64,000 nucleotides of DNA from Amphiura filiformis (lineage: Eukaryota > Echinodermata > Ophiuroidea > Amphilepidida > Amphiuridae), in the NCBI RefSeq assembly GCF_039555335.1, contig NC_092629.1:28296775-28360774 (forward strand), in the 5' to 3' direction. Positions 1-10,937 of this stretch are shown piece by piece. The first letter of the stretch is position 1; the number at the start of each line of letters is the position of its first letter. Below the pieces are notes generated by a model, which saw only the letters and a list, made by a program, of their open reading frames with translations, ran no database searches and was not told where the DNA came from. Both the position numbers and the translations under genes were made by a program.

Positions 1-280
1 AAGAAATTCCTGATTCCACCAGAAAACATTAACTAAACTTTTGCCTGATTGGTCAGTAAATAGAGAGGACCTTCCTTTATGAAGAGATCAAGAAAAATTT
101 AATGAGATGAGAACTACAACAGGTTGAAGTGACACCATTCTGTGCATCACATGTTGAAACACAATTATCTCCGAATTTGGATTGATTCAGACAAGAAAAC
201 TTACATACTCATAAAATTTAACTATTTTTGAAGACAAAATGTACAGGATGTTAAGAAATTAAAGAATGTTTAAGCCTGCC
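1..280. other. AT-rich stretch, no feature seen
   Basis: I see no reading frame, RNA gene or terminal repeat here. The last 40 bases resemble the sequence that follows the tandem duplication at 281-707 (AATGTTTAAG...CTGC), so the duplicated unit probably extends slightly into this stretch. Confidence 0.4.
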
Positions 281-707
281 GAAACCCATCTCAAATTATG
301 CACTTCTCACCACCATGTCCATTTTTGATATGCTACATCATGGCTTCCATGCACACACAGTATATGTAGTAAAGATAACTTTGAGTTGGAGCAAATTTCT
401 CAAAATTGGTAGTGATTAATGTTACCAAACTTATATCATGATGAAATATAATCATTTTCGAAGATAAAATGTGCTGACCTTAAAAGATTGCCTCTTGAAA
501 CCCATCTCAAATTATGCACTTCTCACCACCATGTCCATTTTAGATATGCTACATCATGGCTTCCATGCACACACAGTATATGTAGTAAAGATAACCTTTG
601 AGTTGGAGCAAATTTCTCAAAATTGGTAGTGATTAATGTTACCAAACTTATATCATGATGAAATATAATCATTTTCGAAGATAAAATGTGCTGACCTTAA
701 AAGATTG
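281..707 (+). repeat. Direct tandem duplication, ~210-bp unit, two copies
   Basis: Copy 1 (281-490) and copy 2 (497-707) begin with GAAACCCATCTCAAATTATG and end with CTGACCTTAAAAGATTG. They are nearly identical over about 210 bp, at a spacing of 216 bp. The near identity implies a recent duplication. No coding potential was seen. Confidence 0.9.
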
Positions 708-1074
708 AACAATGTTTAAGACTGCTGCTATTCATTTGAAAAAAGGCACTTATTGTTCAGATCCTCTTTGGAGATATTTTCCATGGCAGCCATCTATGAT
801 CATACTTGAGGTTCCACCAAACAAACCATGGGTTTTGAGGTCTTATATTTTTTGCTGTATATCAACAAAATCGTTTAAATTTTCAGGATGATCTTATTTT
901 CATATGGTTATAAGCAAATATAGTGTTCCAGATAACGCTAGTTAATAAATACATTGAGAAAAAGCACCTTAAAATTGTACTTTCTGTTAGTATTCCATTT
1001 TAGACTTAAACTTTTTAACATGTTCTAGCAGCCCTATATAAAACCGTGACATTCGAAAGGCCATATCTCTGGAA
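708..1074. other. Intergenic, no feature seen
   Basis: AT-rich sequence between the tandem duplication and the left end of the hAT-like element. No reading frame or repeat was recognised. Confidence 0.4.
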
Positions 1075-1519
1075 CAGGGTTCATAGTGTCAAGACCACAG
1101 TGAAATCAATGACTTTTAATGACTTTCAAATACACTTTTCAATGACTTTTTATTAAATCTCATACCTCGGATGTGTTGAACAGTATTGTTTGTACATCTT
1201 AATAGAAGTACCAGTTATGTTTGTACCTCTTAATATAAGTACCAGTTAGTTTTAAATATACATTGATACTACAGCCTGCAGGTTCAGCTGCTGAATTCGG
1301 AAGGGTTACTCAACTAATCTACTGTTCTAATTTATCTAACAGGAAAGTATAAAGTAATACATAATAATCTGACATACCTGCCAACCCCAGAAACCCCACA
1401 TATTGCGCGGGAGCACTTGTGCGACCGAGCATATAACAGCGGAGGTTCAGAGGCAAAGCCCCGGTGGGGGTCGAGTGGATGAAGCCCCCCGAAGCCAGAG
1501 GGTTTTTACACCATTTTTG

Positions 1520-2287
1520 ACCTGTTTTAGACTTTTTTGAAAAAATGCTTCCTTCATCCTAAAAAGGGGTTTTAAATTTTCAGTTTCCTATACTATTGTA
1601 CATGAGAGAGATTCTTCAAAGTTTTTTTTGCCTGTATAACATGGCCTACATGACCGAAATTGATATATATAATGCGCAATATAAAAACGATGATTCATTA
1701 AATTTTTGCCCCCACCCCTCCTTCAGGTATGTTGGAGGGGGCCCCACATGGGGAGGGGGTACTAATGTGTATTTCAAAGCTCCTGGCTTGTTTTACACTT
1801 TTAATAAAAAGTGCTTCCTTCTTCCAGAAAACATGCTTTAAAGTTTTCAGTTTCCTATACACCTATCCGACTTCGCCATTACTGCGGTGTCCCCGATGTA
1901 AAACTGCGGTGTCCCGAGGTCGGGGGTTCCATCCATTATTTATTGTGTGCTATACAGAATTGTACCCGGGAATTGTACACAACAGTGATATTCAATACAC
2001 AATCATGAGTATTGAATTACGAATTAAATCTCCCGCTCTGGTACATCTGTGTTGCCGTCAATAGAGGGCCAAATACAGTAAACGCTTCTCGGATTGGTGT
2101 ATACTTTTGTACATGAGAGACATTCTTCAAAGTTTTTTTTTTTGCCTAATAACATGGCCTACATGACTAAAATTTATATAAATAATGCGCAATATAAAAA
2201 CAATGATTCATCAAATTTTGACCACTCCCCCCCCCACACCTTCGGGTATGTGGGAGGGGCCCACATGGGGGGGGGTACTAATGTGCA
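1520..2287 (+). repeat. Diverged ~250-bp direct repeat, second copy interrupted
   Basis: Copy 1 spans about 1520-1768 and contains TTTCAGTTTCCTATAC, then GTACATGAGAGA, ATGCGCAATATAAAAACGATG and a G-rich end. Copy 2 spans about 1786-1859 and resumes at 2100-2287 with the same landmarks. The 240 bp missing from copy 1 are the MITE at 1860-2099. Copies differ at many positions and in homopolymer length. Confidence 0.8.
1860..2099 (+). mobile_element. 240-bp MITE, CACC termini, TATA target duplication
   Basis: The ends CACCTATCCGA (1860-1870) and TCGGATTGGTG (2089-2099) form an 11-bp inverted repeat with one mismatch, flanked by TATA on both sides (1856-1859 and 2100-2103). The paralogous copy at 1581-1605 reads CCTATACTATTG, which is the empty site and confirms a 4-bp duplication. 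CAC termini with a 4-bp duplication suggest a Chapaev/CACTA-related family (inference). No ORF. Confidence 0.75.
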
Positions 2288-2402
2288 TGAAGAATACATT
2301 GTATCATAAAAGTAATTTGTAAAATTCAGTATGTTAAACATACAGAGTGATGTCACTACAAATTGGGACTAAAATAGTAAGCCTATCCCAAGGGAAATAC
2401 AT

Positions 2403-2478
2403 ACACACACTTACCCACCCCCACCCACCCACCCCCACCCAACCTCCCCCACCCCCACCCCACCCCAAGTCCACCCCG
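2403..2478 (+). repeat. C-rich (CCCAC)n low-complexity run
   Basis: Seventy-odd bases of CCCACCC-type repeats with almost no G; the complementary strand is G-rich and could form quadruplexes. The apparent proline- or glycine-rich frames across it are artefacts of the repeat. Confidence 0.9.
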
Positions 2479-3192
2479 ACTGACAGCCACACAAAGCCAA
2501 AGGATACAGCTAAAAGGTTCATATCAAACCTTTGACCCAAGTTTGCTTCAATTTAATTTAGACTTAAACATGACTTGATATTAGAGTATACATATAGGCC
2601 TACACGACATCAGTCCAGCATCATCTCAAACGTCATCGTTCATTAATACACATTACATACTTCTTACTAAGGTAATATTCATTGAGGAAAAAGAGATGAG
2701 TTTTTGAACGCAAAACCTGATAACATGCAGGTCCGATAATCGACCAAAATGCATCAATTTTGGGAGTCTTTTGGGCATGAAAAGGTGACCACATGTTAAA
2801 TGAGTACCATTATCTAGCCTAGTCATCCAGTCAGGGTTCTAAGGAATTTTCATTTTAAAATTGGAAATATATGTGTCCAGAAAGAATCATCATTAATATT
2901 TCTTTTTTCTCGGGAAAAACGGAACATTCCGCTTTTTACCGACTTTGAGGTTTAAAAAGTGTAACAGTTCCGCCAAAAGCGGAACGGTTGGCAGGTATGT
3001 TAAAATCATAAATTAAATAAAATAATTATTAAAATACATCGTATTTTTATTTTTTCCTTCATACAAATATATTTCAAAGACTTTTAATGACTTTTTTACT
3101 TTTCTACAAAATTTAATGACTTTTAATGACTTTAATGACCTTGCTTCAAATTCACTGACTTTTAAGGAATTTAATGACCGCTACGAACCCTG

Positions 3193-3562
3193 TGGAATGA
3201 AACGTCCGATTAAAATTATTTAAATGCCAAAATGTTTCTTTCATCAATTCCCAGCCAATACTTTAGGTCTGAATCAATTTAAAAGTACTTCAAATTTTAG
3301 TGGACATGCCTATTAAGAAATGAATTCATCCGTGGTGTAGCAGTTCTCCCTTCTTACACACTGACCACAGACAAATTCATCTCTTAACCTCCCTACACAG
3401 ACAAATTTATCTCAACTGTTCTCTTGCAGCCTGTAAAAAACACAACATCTTGGTTGTAACTTGTGCATTTTCTGTGATATCAAAGATTTTTTGAGCTGGT
3501 CGGGAAGACTCTGTGCGGGATATCCCTGACCGGTGCCGACTGGCGTGGCTAGAACACTGATC
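3193..3562. other. Intergenic, no feature seen
   Basis: No gene or RNA was recognised between the hAT-like element and the left inverted arm. Confidence 0.4.
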
Positions 3563-3743
3563 TCACCGATAGCTTCACATTCAAAGCTAAAGACCATTGC
3601 ATTTGAAATCTAGTTGGATTCACTGAAGCATGACACCATGTAAAGCAATTGATGTTCAGAAGTAAACACAGCCGATTACGACAAGCAATCGCATCTAAAA
3701 TTGCAAAAATTTTAGACTTTTAAAAATACCTTTTTAATTCAAA

Positions 3744-4249
3744 AGATACTCAACTTGTGGAGTTGCAGTGAAGAGGTTAAATCCACAGCGTACCTCTCTC
3801 TGGTGAGACCTCACCTTGAATATGCAGTGGCAGCATGGGATCCACATACAATCTGCAATAGTAAATCTCTGGATAGGGTGCAAAGACAAGCAGCTAGGTT
3901 CTGCAAAAGAAACTACAGCAGAGAGGAAGGAACAGTCACAAGACTTCTAGAAGATCTCCAATGGGGTGATCTAAGAGTGCAGAGAAAAATCAAGAGATTG
4001 ACCATGCTCTACAAAATACACAACAACCTTGTAGCTATCTCTCCAACATCTCATCTCAAGTTGAATACTAGAAATACTAGGGGCCATCAACAGAAATTTT
4101 TTGAGCACAGGGCCAACAAAGACGTGTTCAAGAACTCCTTCTTCCCTAAGACAATAGCTGAATGGAACAAAATGCCAGCTTATGTGATTAACTCTAAGAC
4201 AGTGGAAGCCTTCAAAGTCAACGCAACAAAGCATTTCGCAAGTCACTAA
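3744..4249 (+). pseudogene. 5'-truncated LINE: C-terminal end of a reverse transcriptase
   Basis: The open frame (first Met at 3755, 164 residues) starts in the LVRPHLEYA..WDPH motif that follows the RT domain of Jockey/CR1/L2-type LINEs. It continues through the RVQRQAARF helix to the usual C-terminal FFPKTIAEWN..P motif and a stop. The fingers, palm and endonuclease are absent, so only about the last sixth of an ORF2 protein remains. The sequence after the stop ends in an (AAG)n tail near 4325-4342, as expected for a LINE 3' end; 5' truncation on insertion is the normal cause. It is a different family from the LINE at 5543. Confidence 0.8.
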
Positions 4250-4470
4250 ATCTTCACGCGAGTCACCAGGTCATTTCAGTTGGTGTGATATGCACATTGT
4301 GCACCTTTATTTACCGACTTAACTAAAAGAAGAAGAAGAAGAATTCCATCAAATGTTGAAAATTAACATCTTAACATTCCGGAGTAGATAATGATCATAT
4401 TCATAATTATCATTAATTGTCATTATGATGAATTGCTTTTCTTAATTTTTAGCGACCCTTTACTCGAGAA

Positions 4471-4517
4471 CTCTAGCTTCGAATTTGCACACGATAGTTA
4501 CACATTCGATGCTAGAG
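4471..4517. repeat. Short imperfect hairpin
   Basis: CTCTAGCTTCGAAT (4471-4484) pairs with ATTCGATGCTAGAG (4504-4517) with one mismatch over 14 bp. It lies inside the large inverted repeat, downstream of the LINE tail. Function unknown. Confidence 0.6.
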
Positions 4518-4835
4518 TACTTTACTATGGTTTTTCGGTCGGACAGCGGCGCAATTTTTTACACCGGAGGTTATTTATTCTGTTAATCTTGAAATTTGGA
4601 TGAAAGTTATTTCGATGAGTCAACTGTATCTTTTGAGCAAGATTTGCATATTTTGGACAGTCTAAAATTTTGCTGAAGTGTAATTTTAGCAACATTTTTG
4701 TTGCAATCGCCTGTCGTGATCGGCTGTGTTTACTTCTGAACTTCCGTTGCTATACACGGTGTCATGCTTCAGTGAATCCGACTAGATATTTAATGCAATG
4801 GTCTCTGGCCTAGAATGTGAAGAAGCTATCGGTGA

Positions 4836-5542
4836 ACAAATTCTTGGCTAGACTTCTCGAGCAAGCGACCCTCAACTCAATATACATATCATGATATTCT
4901 TATAAATGAAATGATCATTACTCCCTCTCCCACATATGGCAGTTGATGTCAGACACAAGCTCATTCCGTCTAAAAGTAGGGTTTCTTATTTCTAAAGATT
5001 GGTAGCGCATTCATCAGATGCTAATTTTCAATGTGTTCATTTCTCTCTCACTTCAATGAACATGGTGAATAAAAATGAGGGCCATCGAGGTCGCGTCCCT
5101 AAATGATAGATACATGGGTCGAATCCATGGGTTCCTACAGTCTGAGGGCCGATGACCGAGCCGATGACACACATTCGATGGGTGTAAATGATAGATATGT
5201 GTTTGTGTTGTTCTCAGAAAAAATCTGGGTTTTCTACCGATGGCACTCAAGCTGAAATACAGCAAGATAATGTAAAATAGTAAAATGTACCTGTATTTTA
5301 GCTAGGGTATGATGTAGGAGGGCGCCCTAACCTTGGAGAGTGGCAATAATTTTTACTCTGCACCTTTAGAATTTTAATCTTCAAAAATCATCTTTTTACC
5401 GTGCACATCCTTAGTTAATTTTGATATATGTATTAAATTGGACATTTCCTTTAGTAGTTGAAGCACGTTTTGGTGTTTTTAGCGATCCGCAAGCACAAAA
5501 TTTGAACTTTTTAATCAGTGTCGTCATTGAAATTGGAAGCTA
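4836..5542. other. Intergenic / probable LINE leader
   Basis: No gene was seen. At 5090-5270 there are two AAATGATAGATA motifs about 90 bp apart and a GGGTCGAATCC that resembles a pol III B box, possibly a decayed SINE. The last ~70 bases before 5543 may be LINE 5' leader, but its start cannot be fixed. Confidence 0.3.
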
Positions 5543-6436
5543 TTGGAATTCACCATGTTGAAATCTGGATTACACAATACCGCCGGGACATCGTCGCAAT
5601 TTTACTTCATCCTGTTGGCTATGGTACTTGGTGGTTTACATTTTTCGACGGAGAGGTATCTTTCAACTGCAAATGAAGACTGGATTACATATGGTAGGAG
5701 ATATCCATTTTCTCACTTTTCTTCATCAAATTTTTCCGACCAGAACTTTGATAATTTCAAGCCGCCACGCCCATATTTTTCCCAGCCGACCAACGGCAAC
5801 ATAACTTTCATTGTAAAACAGAACTTGTACAATGTTTATGTCAGTACGTATTATCTCTACAAAATCCACAGAAAGAAAACCGGTAAAGGCGTTCAGTACA
5901 ATTTGCATGCAGGTGTTAGTTTGCTTGTTGCTGCAGGGGACATACATGTAGAAACAAATCCGGGACCAGTAAAGAAGGGGAGAAAGCCAAAGTTTCCTTG
6001 TGGGCTTTGTCAATACGCTGTTAAAAACAATGATGCTGCTCTTGAGTGTGACTCTTGTAAAAACTGGATTCATAACAAATGTTCAGGGGTTACAGACACT
6101 AGTTATGAAACTTTCATTTCCATGAAAAACTTCAATTGGATTTGCCCATCGTGTGAGGTTTTGAACTTTGCTAGCTCACTTTTTTCAATTGATCAGATTG
6201 AAACATTTAATCCAGGGGTTACCTCTAGCCCCCTTGGTAAGGAGAAAGTTAATGGTGCTGAGTACAGGAAATCTACATTTGTGCCAAAGTTTCCTAGCAC
6301 CGATCGTGGTTCATCAGAGACGATCAACCGTTCTTCAACCCGAGATAAAACCAACTTTAAACCAAAAATAAAACCAAATCAGAGAAATAAAAGACTAAAA
6401 CCATCCAGCAGAATGGTATCAAGGTGGGCATTATAA
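5543..6436 (+). CDS. LINE ORF1: 2A-like motif followed by PHD finger
   Basis: 297 residues. A hydrophobic stretch lies at residues 20-32. Residues 132-142 end in VETNPGP preceded by GDIH, a variant of the 2A ribosome-skipping motif (consensus D-V/I-E-x-N-P-G-P) in which the position of the canonical Asp is His. A C4HC3 PHD finger follows: Cys153, 156, 169, 172, His177, Cys180, 201 and 204. The C-terminal third is basic and Ser/Thr/Lys-rich. 2A motifs and PHD fingers are known from APE-type LINEs of sea urchins and other animals, where 2A separates the N-terminal peptide from the rest. The stop overlaps the start of ORF2 by 13 nt in another frame, so ORF2 may be reached by reinitiation or the two may once have been one frame. 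Function beyond retrotransposition is not implied. Confidence 0.8.
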   Translation: MEFTMLKSGLHNTAGTSSQFYFILLAMVLGGLHFSTERYLSTANEDWITYGRRYPFSHFSSSNFSDQNFDNFKPPRPYFSQPTNGNITFIVKQNLYNVYVSTYYLYKIHRKKTGKGVQYNLHAGVSLLVAAGDIHVETNPGPVKKGRKPKFPCGLCQYAVKNNDAALECDSCKNWIHNKCSGVTDTSYETFISMKNFNWICPSCEVLNFASSLFSIDQIETFNPGVTSSPLGKEKVNGAEYRKSTFVPKFPSTDRGSSETINRSSTRDKTNFKPKIKPNQRNKRLKPSSRMVSRWAL

Positions 6437-8829
6437 ACTGCCGTAGTATCAGTGGAAAAACTGCATTGTTTGATGCTTTTGTTGACCTCGAAAATCCCGA
6501 TGTCATCATAGGATCGGAGTCGTGGTTGAATGATTCTGTACAGTCATCTGAAGTATTCCCCCCAACTTCACAATCTACCGTAGAGATAGGAACTCCAGAG
6601 GTGGTGGTGTTTTTGTAGCGGTTAGAGACAATATTACATCCCTTGAACGTAAAGATCTGGAAGTTGATGGCTGCGAGATACTGTGGTGTCAGCTGTCCCT
6701 CAAGTCCAAGGATGATGACATATTCATCGGAGCATACTATAGATCAACTGATTCGTATAAACCTGAAACCTTGAATGGTCTTGAAGAGAGTTTACACAAA
6801 TTACAGAGCAGTGTGAATGTACCTTTCATAGTGTTGGGTGGTGATTTCAACATACCAGGTATGCTCTGGAAAGTGGATGATACTACTTTCCCTGTGAATG
6901 GTCTTCAAAGTAAGATTTTAGACATTGCAAATGACTATAACCTCGACCAGAGAGTTGATTTTCCTACAAGAAAAGACCCAGTTTCTGGAACAGAGAACAT
7001 ATTGGACCTTCTTTTCACAACTCGTCCGTCTTTGATTAAAAAAAAAATACCTAGTTCTGCAATTAGCGACCACATAGCTGTGTTAGCAGACATCAACATC
7101 AGAGCTCCTAGAGTGTCGAAAGCGCCCAGAACTATTTTCAGATGGAAAGATGTTGAGGAAGCGACTTTTATTGAATCTGTGTCCAAGCTTCAGACTCAGT
7201 TTATGCAATCTTCGCCTATGTCCAAACCAATTGAAGAGAACTGGAATTTCTTCAAGGAAGGGTTAACGAACATTATTAACAAAACAGTGCCTCAGAAAAT
7301 TGCTCGGGGAAAACCAAGACCTTCATGGCTCTCAACTGACCTTGTTCGCCAGTGCAGAAAGAAAGAAAGAAGCTATGTTAAAGCAGTGAAAAGTGGACTG
7401 CCATCAGATTGGGATAACTTTAAAACTCTGCAGAAGAAGGTTAATAAAGAGATTCGCGGAGCTAAAAGATCTCATCTCCAGGAAATGACATCTTCTGAGA
7501 ACCCGCGGCAATTCTGGCGGTTTATAAATTCCAGCCGCAAGGACAGTTCAGGTATTCAAGTGCTCAAAGTTCAGGATACAAATATCACCTCTGATAAAGG
7601 GAAAGCTGAGACTTTGGCTGACCAGTTTAGTAGTGTATTTACAAAAGAAAGCGTGGCTGATTCAAAACCTGAATTACCTCCAAGTCCGTGTCCAGATATG
7701 CCAAATATCACAGTATCTGTTGATGGTGTTGCCAAACTTTTGAAAGAACTAAAAACAAGTAAGGCTGCCGGACCTGACGCAATTGCAAATAAAGTACTCC
7801 AACTAGCGGCCGATGCCATTGCTCCTATGCTTGCAGTCATCTTCCAGCAATCCTTGGACACAGGGACTTTGCCTACGGACTGGAAGAAGGCGAATGTGAC
7901 CCCCATTTTTAAAAAAGGCTCCAGAACTGACCCAGCAAATTATAGGCCTGTCTCACTGACGTCAGTGAGCTGTAAACTGTTAGAGCATATTATTGATAGT
8001 CAGCTTATGAAACACCTGGAGAAACACCAAATCCTGAACGGAAATCAACACACGTTTCGCAAGGGTTTATCGTGTGAATCACAGCTCGTCATGACCATGC
8101 AAGACTTCACCAGCAACTTTGACAGCCAGATTACTACAGATATCGCGGTGTTGGACTTTTCCAAAGCATCGACGTGGTACCGCACCAAAAGTTAATCCAT
8201 AAACTTGGTCACTATGGCATTAGGGGAAGCGTACAGAAGTGGGTTAAATCATTCCTGTCGGACATACTGCAAAAAGTCGTCATCAATGGTGAAACATCCG
8301 AGTGGCATAAGGTGGAAAGCGGCGTCCCACAGGGGACAGTTCTTGGCCCGCACTTGTTCCTGCTTTTCATTAATGACATAAATGCTGCAGTCGGTGGAAC
8401 AACCCGGCTTTTCACGGACGATTGCTTATTATACCGGAAAATCCAGACGTCAGCTGACGAATCTCTTCTCCAACAAGACCTTGACACCCTCATAGACTGG
8501 GCAGATACCTGGGGGATGAAATTTAATCCCAGTAAATGTAACATCATGAGAATCTCCAGAAAGAGAAACCCAGGAAAGACGAACTACACCATGCAAGGTG
8601 TCAACTTGGAAGAGAAATCTGAAATCACATATCTTGGCATCATCATCCAGAATAATTTGAGCTGGAACCGCCAGACTGAACATGCAGCCTTCAAAGCTAC
8701 ACGCATTCTCAATTTCATTATGCGTAACTTCTACCCAGCATCAAAAACAGTCAAAGAGAAATTATACTCAACACTGGTGAGACCTCACCTTGAGTATGGG
8801 AGTGTTGCATGGAACCCATATACTTTTAA
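6424..8829 (+). pseudogene. LINE ORF2: APE endonuclease and reverse transcriptase, frameshifted
   Basis: The frame opens at 6424 with the endonuclease start (INCRSI, then the SESWL motif), shifts at a C6 run (6558-6563), and continues open to 8195 with GGDFN and the intact ISDH motif of the nuclease. The RT thumb/finger motifs follow (SKAAGPD, DWKKANVTPIFKKG, NYRPVSLTS). At about 8169 one T appears to be missing inside the motif A block (DFSKAFD-type), so the frame moves to 8174-8829. That part carries GVPQGTVLGP and the catalytic FTDD box; most relatives have FADD, so the Thr is unusual. The frame is then cut by the transposon at 8830. The nuclease would nick target DNA and the RT would copy the LINE RNA at the nick. 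This copy cannot make the full protein as written; the two shifts may partly be sequence error. Confidence 0.85.
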
Positions 8830-10117
8830 AGGGACCATTGAAAGAAAATATGATTTGGTATCAAAATAAAGCCCATGAAATATAGAATCAATATCTAAAA
8901 CAATTAAAGAACTAACTATTTTAGAAATAAAAATACAATGAAAACAATGTACTCGATTTACCCCCTTCCGACGCTACATCGCGCGTCATTTATCAAAAAT
9001 AGAAAATTGGGCGCTTTCCCGATGACGTCATTGTGGTTACGCGTTTTGTGTTGTGTTGACATTTTTGCCCATGTGCCGGGAGGATTTGACAACAGCGATC
9101 GCGATCTAAATATCAGATGCAATATTTTATACAACCACTTATATATTTTAAGGTCAAGTAAAAACAAAATACCAGTTGATTGTCCACATGTTATCAAAAA
9201 GAGGAAGTGGAGGGCCTTTTTATTTATCATTTATTATTTTTTTACAATGCAAATCGATCATTTATGTAGGCCTATTATTCCCGGACATTATTAGTTGTGT
9301 AACTTGTAGAGGAGGATGATAGGATCGAGGCTCTTGTTATTTGATGGTTCTCTGAGAGGATGATTAAAACAAAGCCTGTAAATTGAAATGCTTATTGGAC
9401 AGAAGCAAATCTAATCAATTGACAATATTATTAACTTTTGAAACATTATTTAGAAGAACGACTTTTAGCAAGAAAGGAAGCGGGCGGGACGATCAACTGT
9501 TATTTTTTTACATCATCAAGTAGGCCTATGCAGCTTCTTATTTTACTTATTCATAAATTCAACCCCCGGTCATGACCAAGATATGATTCCGATTACTTTA
9601 TGTAGGCCCTACATGACGTGTATAAAACCATAAAACTAATTATGAGTATGATAGTGACGATGACGAGGCGAGAGAATATCGCCGAGATTTGCTGCAACAC
9701 CTAAATTGCAGATGCTGTGCCGGCGCGAGCACCTCTCGTGCCTAGCTGGGCCCCATGGGTATTATTATAGGCCTATGTATTTTATTTTTCCGTAGGGCCT
9801 ACATTAAAATATTCAAGAGATGATTATTTTTCCCCAAAACCTGTCAATTGGTAAAAAGCCTTTCTTCCATAAGTTATCTAAACTTTCAAAAGTGCTTATT
9901 TTCATACCAACATGCCGAAGTAGGCCCTACCGATTTTGCATATTTATTCCCCTATACCATGTGTATACGGGACACTAGCCAATATTATTTGATGCAGATA
10001 AAAGTTAAGATTCCCACGTAACATCGCATGGTTAAAGTAAAGAGTAGTTTGAACAAATTGGTGGTGTTCAAATATGTTTTAATTGACATAACATTATATT
10101 CTGACGTTTCGTACAAA

Positions 10118-10151
10118 AGTACTTTATCAAAAGTACTTTTGATAAAGTACT
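10118..10151. repeat. Perfect 34-bp palindrome
   Basis: The sequence is its own reverse complement over 34 bases with no spacer, centred on AAAAGTACTTTT and built from two outer AGTACTTTATC arms. It could extrude as a cruciform. It lies inside the Kolobok-like element, away from its ends. Confidence 0.9.
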
Positions 10152-10737
10152 CTTCATTATTATTGAGCCGTTGGCACTGGGGCAGTAGCTGAACGGCAGA
10201 TGAGGAACATGACATGCAAGCTCCTGAAATAAATTACGAGGAGCTCCTACAAACATACATAGGCCTAATAGGCCTTCAAAAAGCCTATGCTACAAAAATG
10301 AAAGTACAAACATCAAATGGGTAATATAGGGCTACACTTTTTTAATATTTTAATCCATGGGTGGGTAGGCCTAGGCGCCGCGGCTATGCGAAATTGATGT
10401 CAATCATTTCTAAAAACGAACTATCCAGCCGGGCGCGCTGTATTTTACAACATTTACCCAATCAAGATAAACTTTGGAACTGTAGGCATGTACGTTTGAT
10501 AAAACGCTCGGACACTTTGCAGTTTGCACTTTCAAGTTTCAGTGGGAGTTGAGATTGGATTAGGCCTATAAGCATTTCCATAACGCAAACTAAAGGCTGA
10601 CAGTAAATATTGTTCATTTGATTGTTTGGAGTGGCCTTTATATGTTCCTCTCGTGGTTCTTAATCTTCAAATTTGTTTCTCATTTTTCATAGGCTCTTAA
10701 AAATAAATAAAAATAAATTTCGGCTTTTATATATAGC

Positions 10738-10937
10738 AGGAGCAGGAAGAAATTGGAGATCCTGGAGAAACCCTGTGAGAGCGAGCATTGAATCGGGGTC
10801 CCGGGATCGGGACAAACCAAGTTCACATGAGTCCTTGAGCCGCGCGCCGGGACTTGAAGTTGAACCGGGACCTCAGTGGTGCATGGCGAGGAACAACCGC
10901 TGCGCCAACTCGCTCTCCCGAGCCTGGCTTTTGTTTT
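10738..10937 (-). mobile_element. tRNA-derived SINE-like sequence
   Basis: Read on the minus strand, the first ~75 bases contain TTGGCGCAGCGG, resembling a pol III A box, then GGTTCAACTTC, resembling a B box, at about the spacing found in tRNA genes. A GC-rich body follows. The compact GC-rich island contrasts with its AT-rich surroundings. It is probably a SINE captured in or inserted into the Kolobok-like element; ends and target duplication are not resolved. Confidence 0.45.

Larger units (their letters stand above)
1372..3000 (+). mobile_element. Nested element with ACATACCTGCCAACC inverted termini
   Basis: ACATACCTGCCAACC at 1372-1386 is the exact reverse complement of GGTTGGCAGGTATGT at 2986-3000. 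The pair lies wholly inside the hAT-like element, so it either inserted into it or forms its internal core. A 7-bp perfect hairpin (GTTCCGC / GCGGAAC, 2967-2985) sits just inside the right end. No clear target duplication is visible: the right flank is TAAA and the left flank is TCTG. Confidence 0.6.
1075..3192 (+). mobile_element. Non-autonomous DNA transposon with CAGGGTTC termini (hAT-like)
   Basis: The left end reads CAGGGTTCATAG and the right end CTACGAACCCTG, a 12-bp terminal inverted repeat with one mismatch. TGGAA flanks both ends (1070-1074 and 3193-3197), a 5-bp target-site duplication. Both subterminal regions carry runs of AATGACTTTT (1110-1160 and 3077-3180). CAGGG termini are typical of hAT elements, and a hAT subgroup with 5-bp duplications is known; the family call is inference. 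No transposase frame is present, and the interior is occupied by other elements. Confidence 0.7.
3563..4835. repeat. Large inverted repeat with ~155-175-bp arms
   Basis: The left arm (3563-3717) is, in reverse complement, about 80% similar to the right arm (4660-4835). Shared landmarks are CACCGATAGCTTCACATTC versus GAATGTGAAGAAGCTATCGGTG, the GAAGTAAACACAGCCGAT block and the TCACTGAAGCATGACACC block. The arms enclose about 940 bp containing the LINE fragment at 3744-4342. It could be an old foldback-type DNA transposon or an inverted duplication; no target duplication was identified. Confidence 0.7.

Noticed and set aside
2347..2535. Proline-rich frame and its glycine-rich antisense
   Set aside because: Both are products of the C-rich low-complexity run.
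5053..5265. Minus-strand 70-residue frame
   Set aside because: No domain; the region looks more like a decayed SINE or leader sequence.
8938..9294. 118-residue open frame after the LINE RT
   Set aside because: It lies inside the TTAA-flanked element, has no transposase motif, and is matched by an open frame on the other strand.
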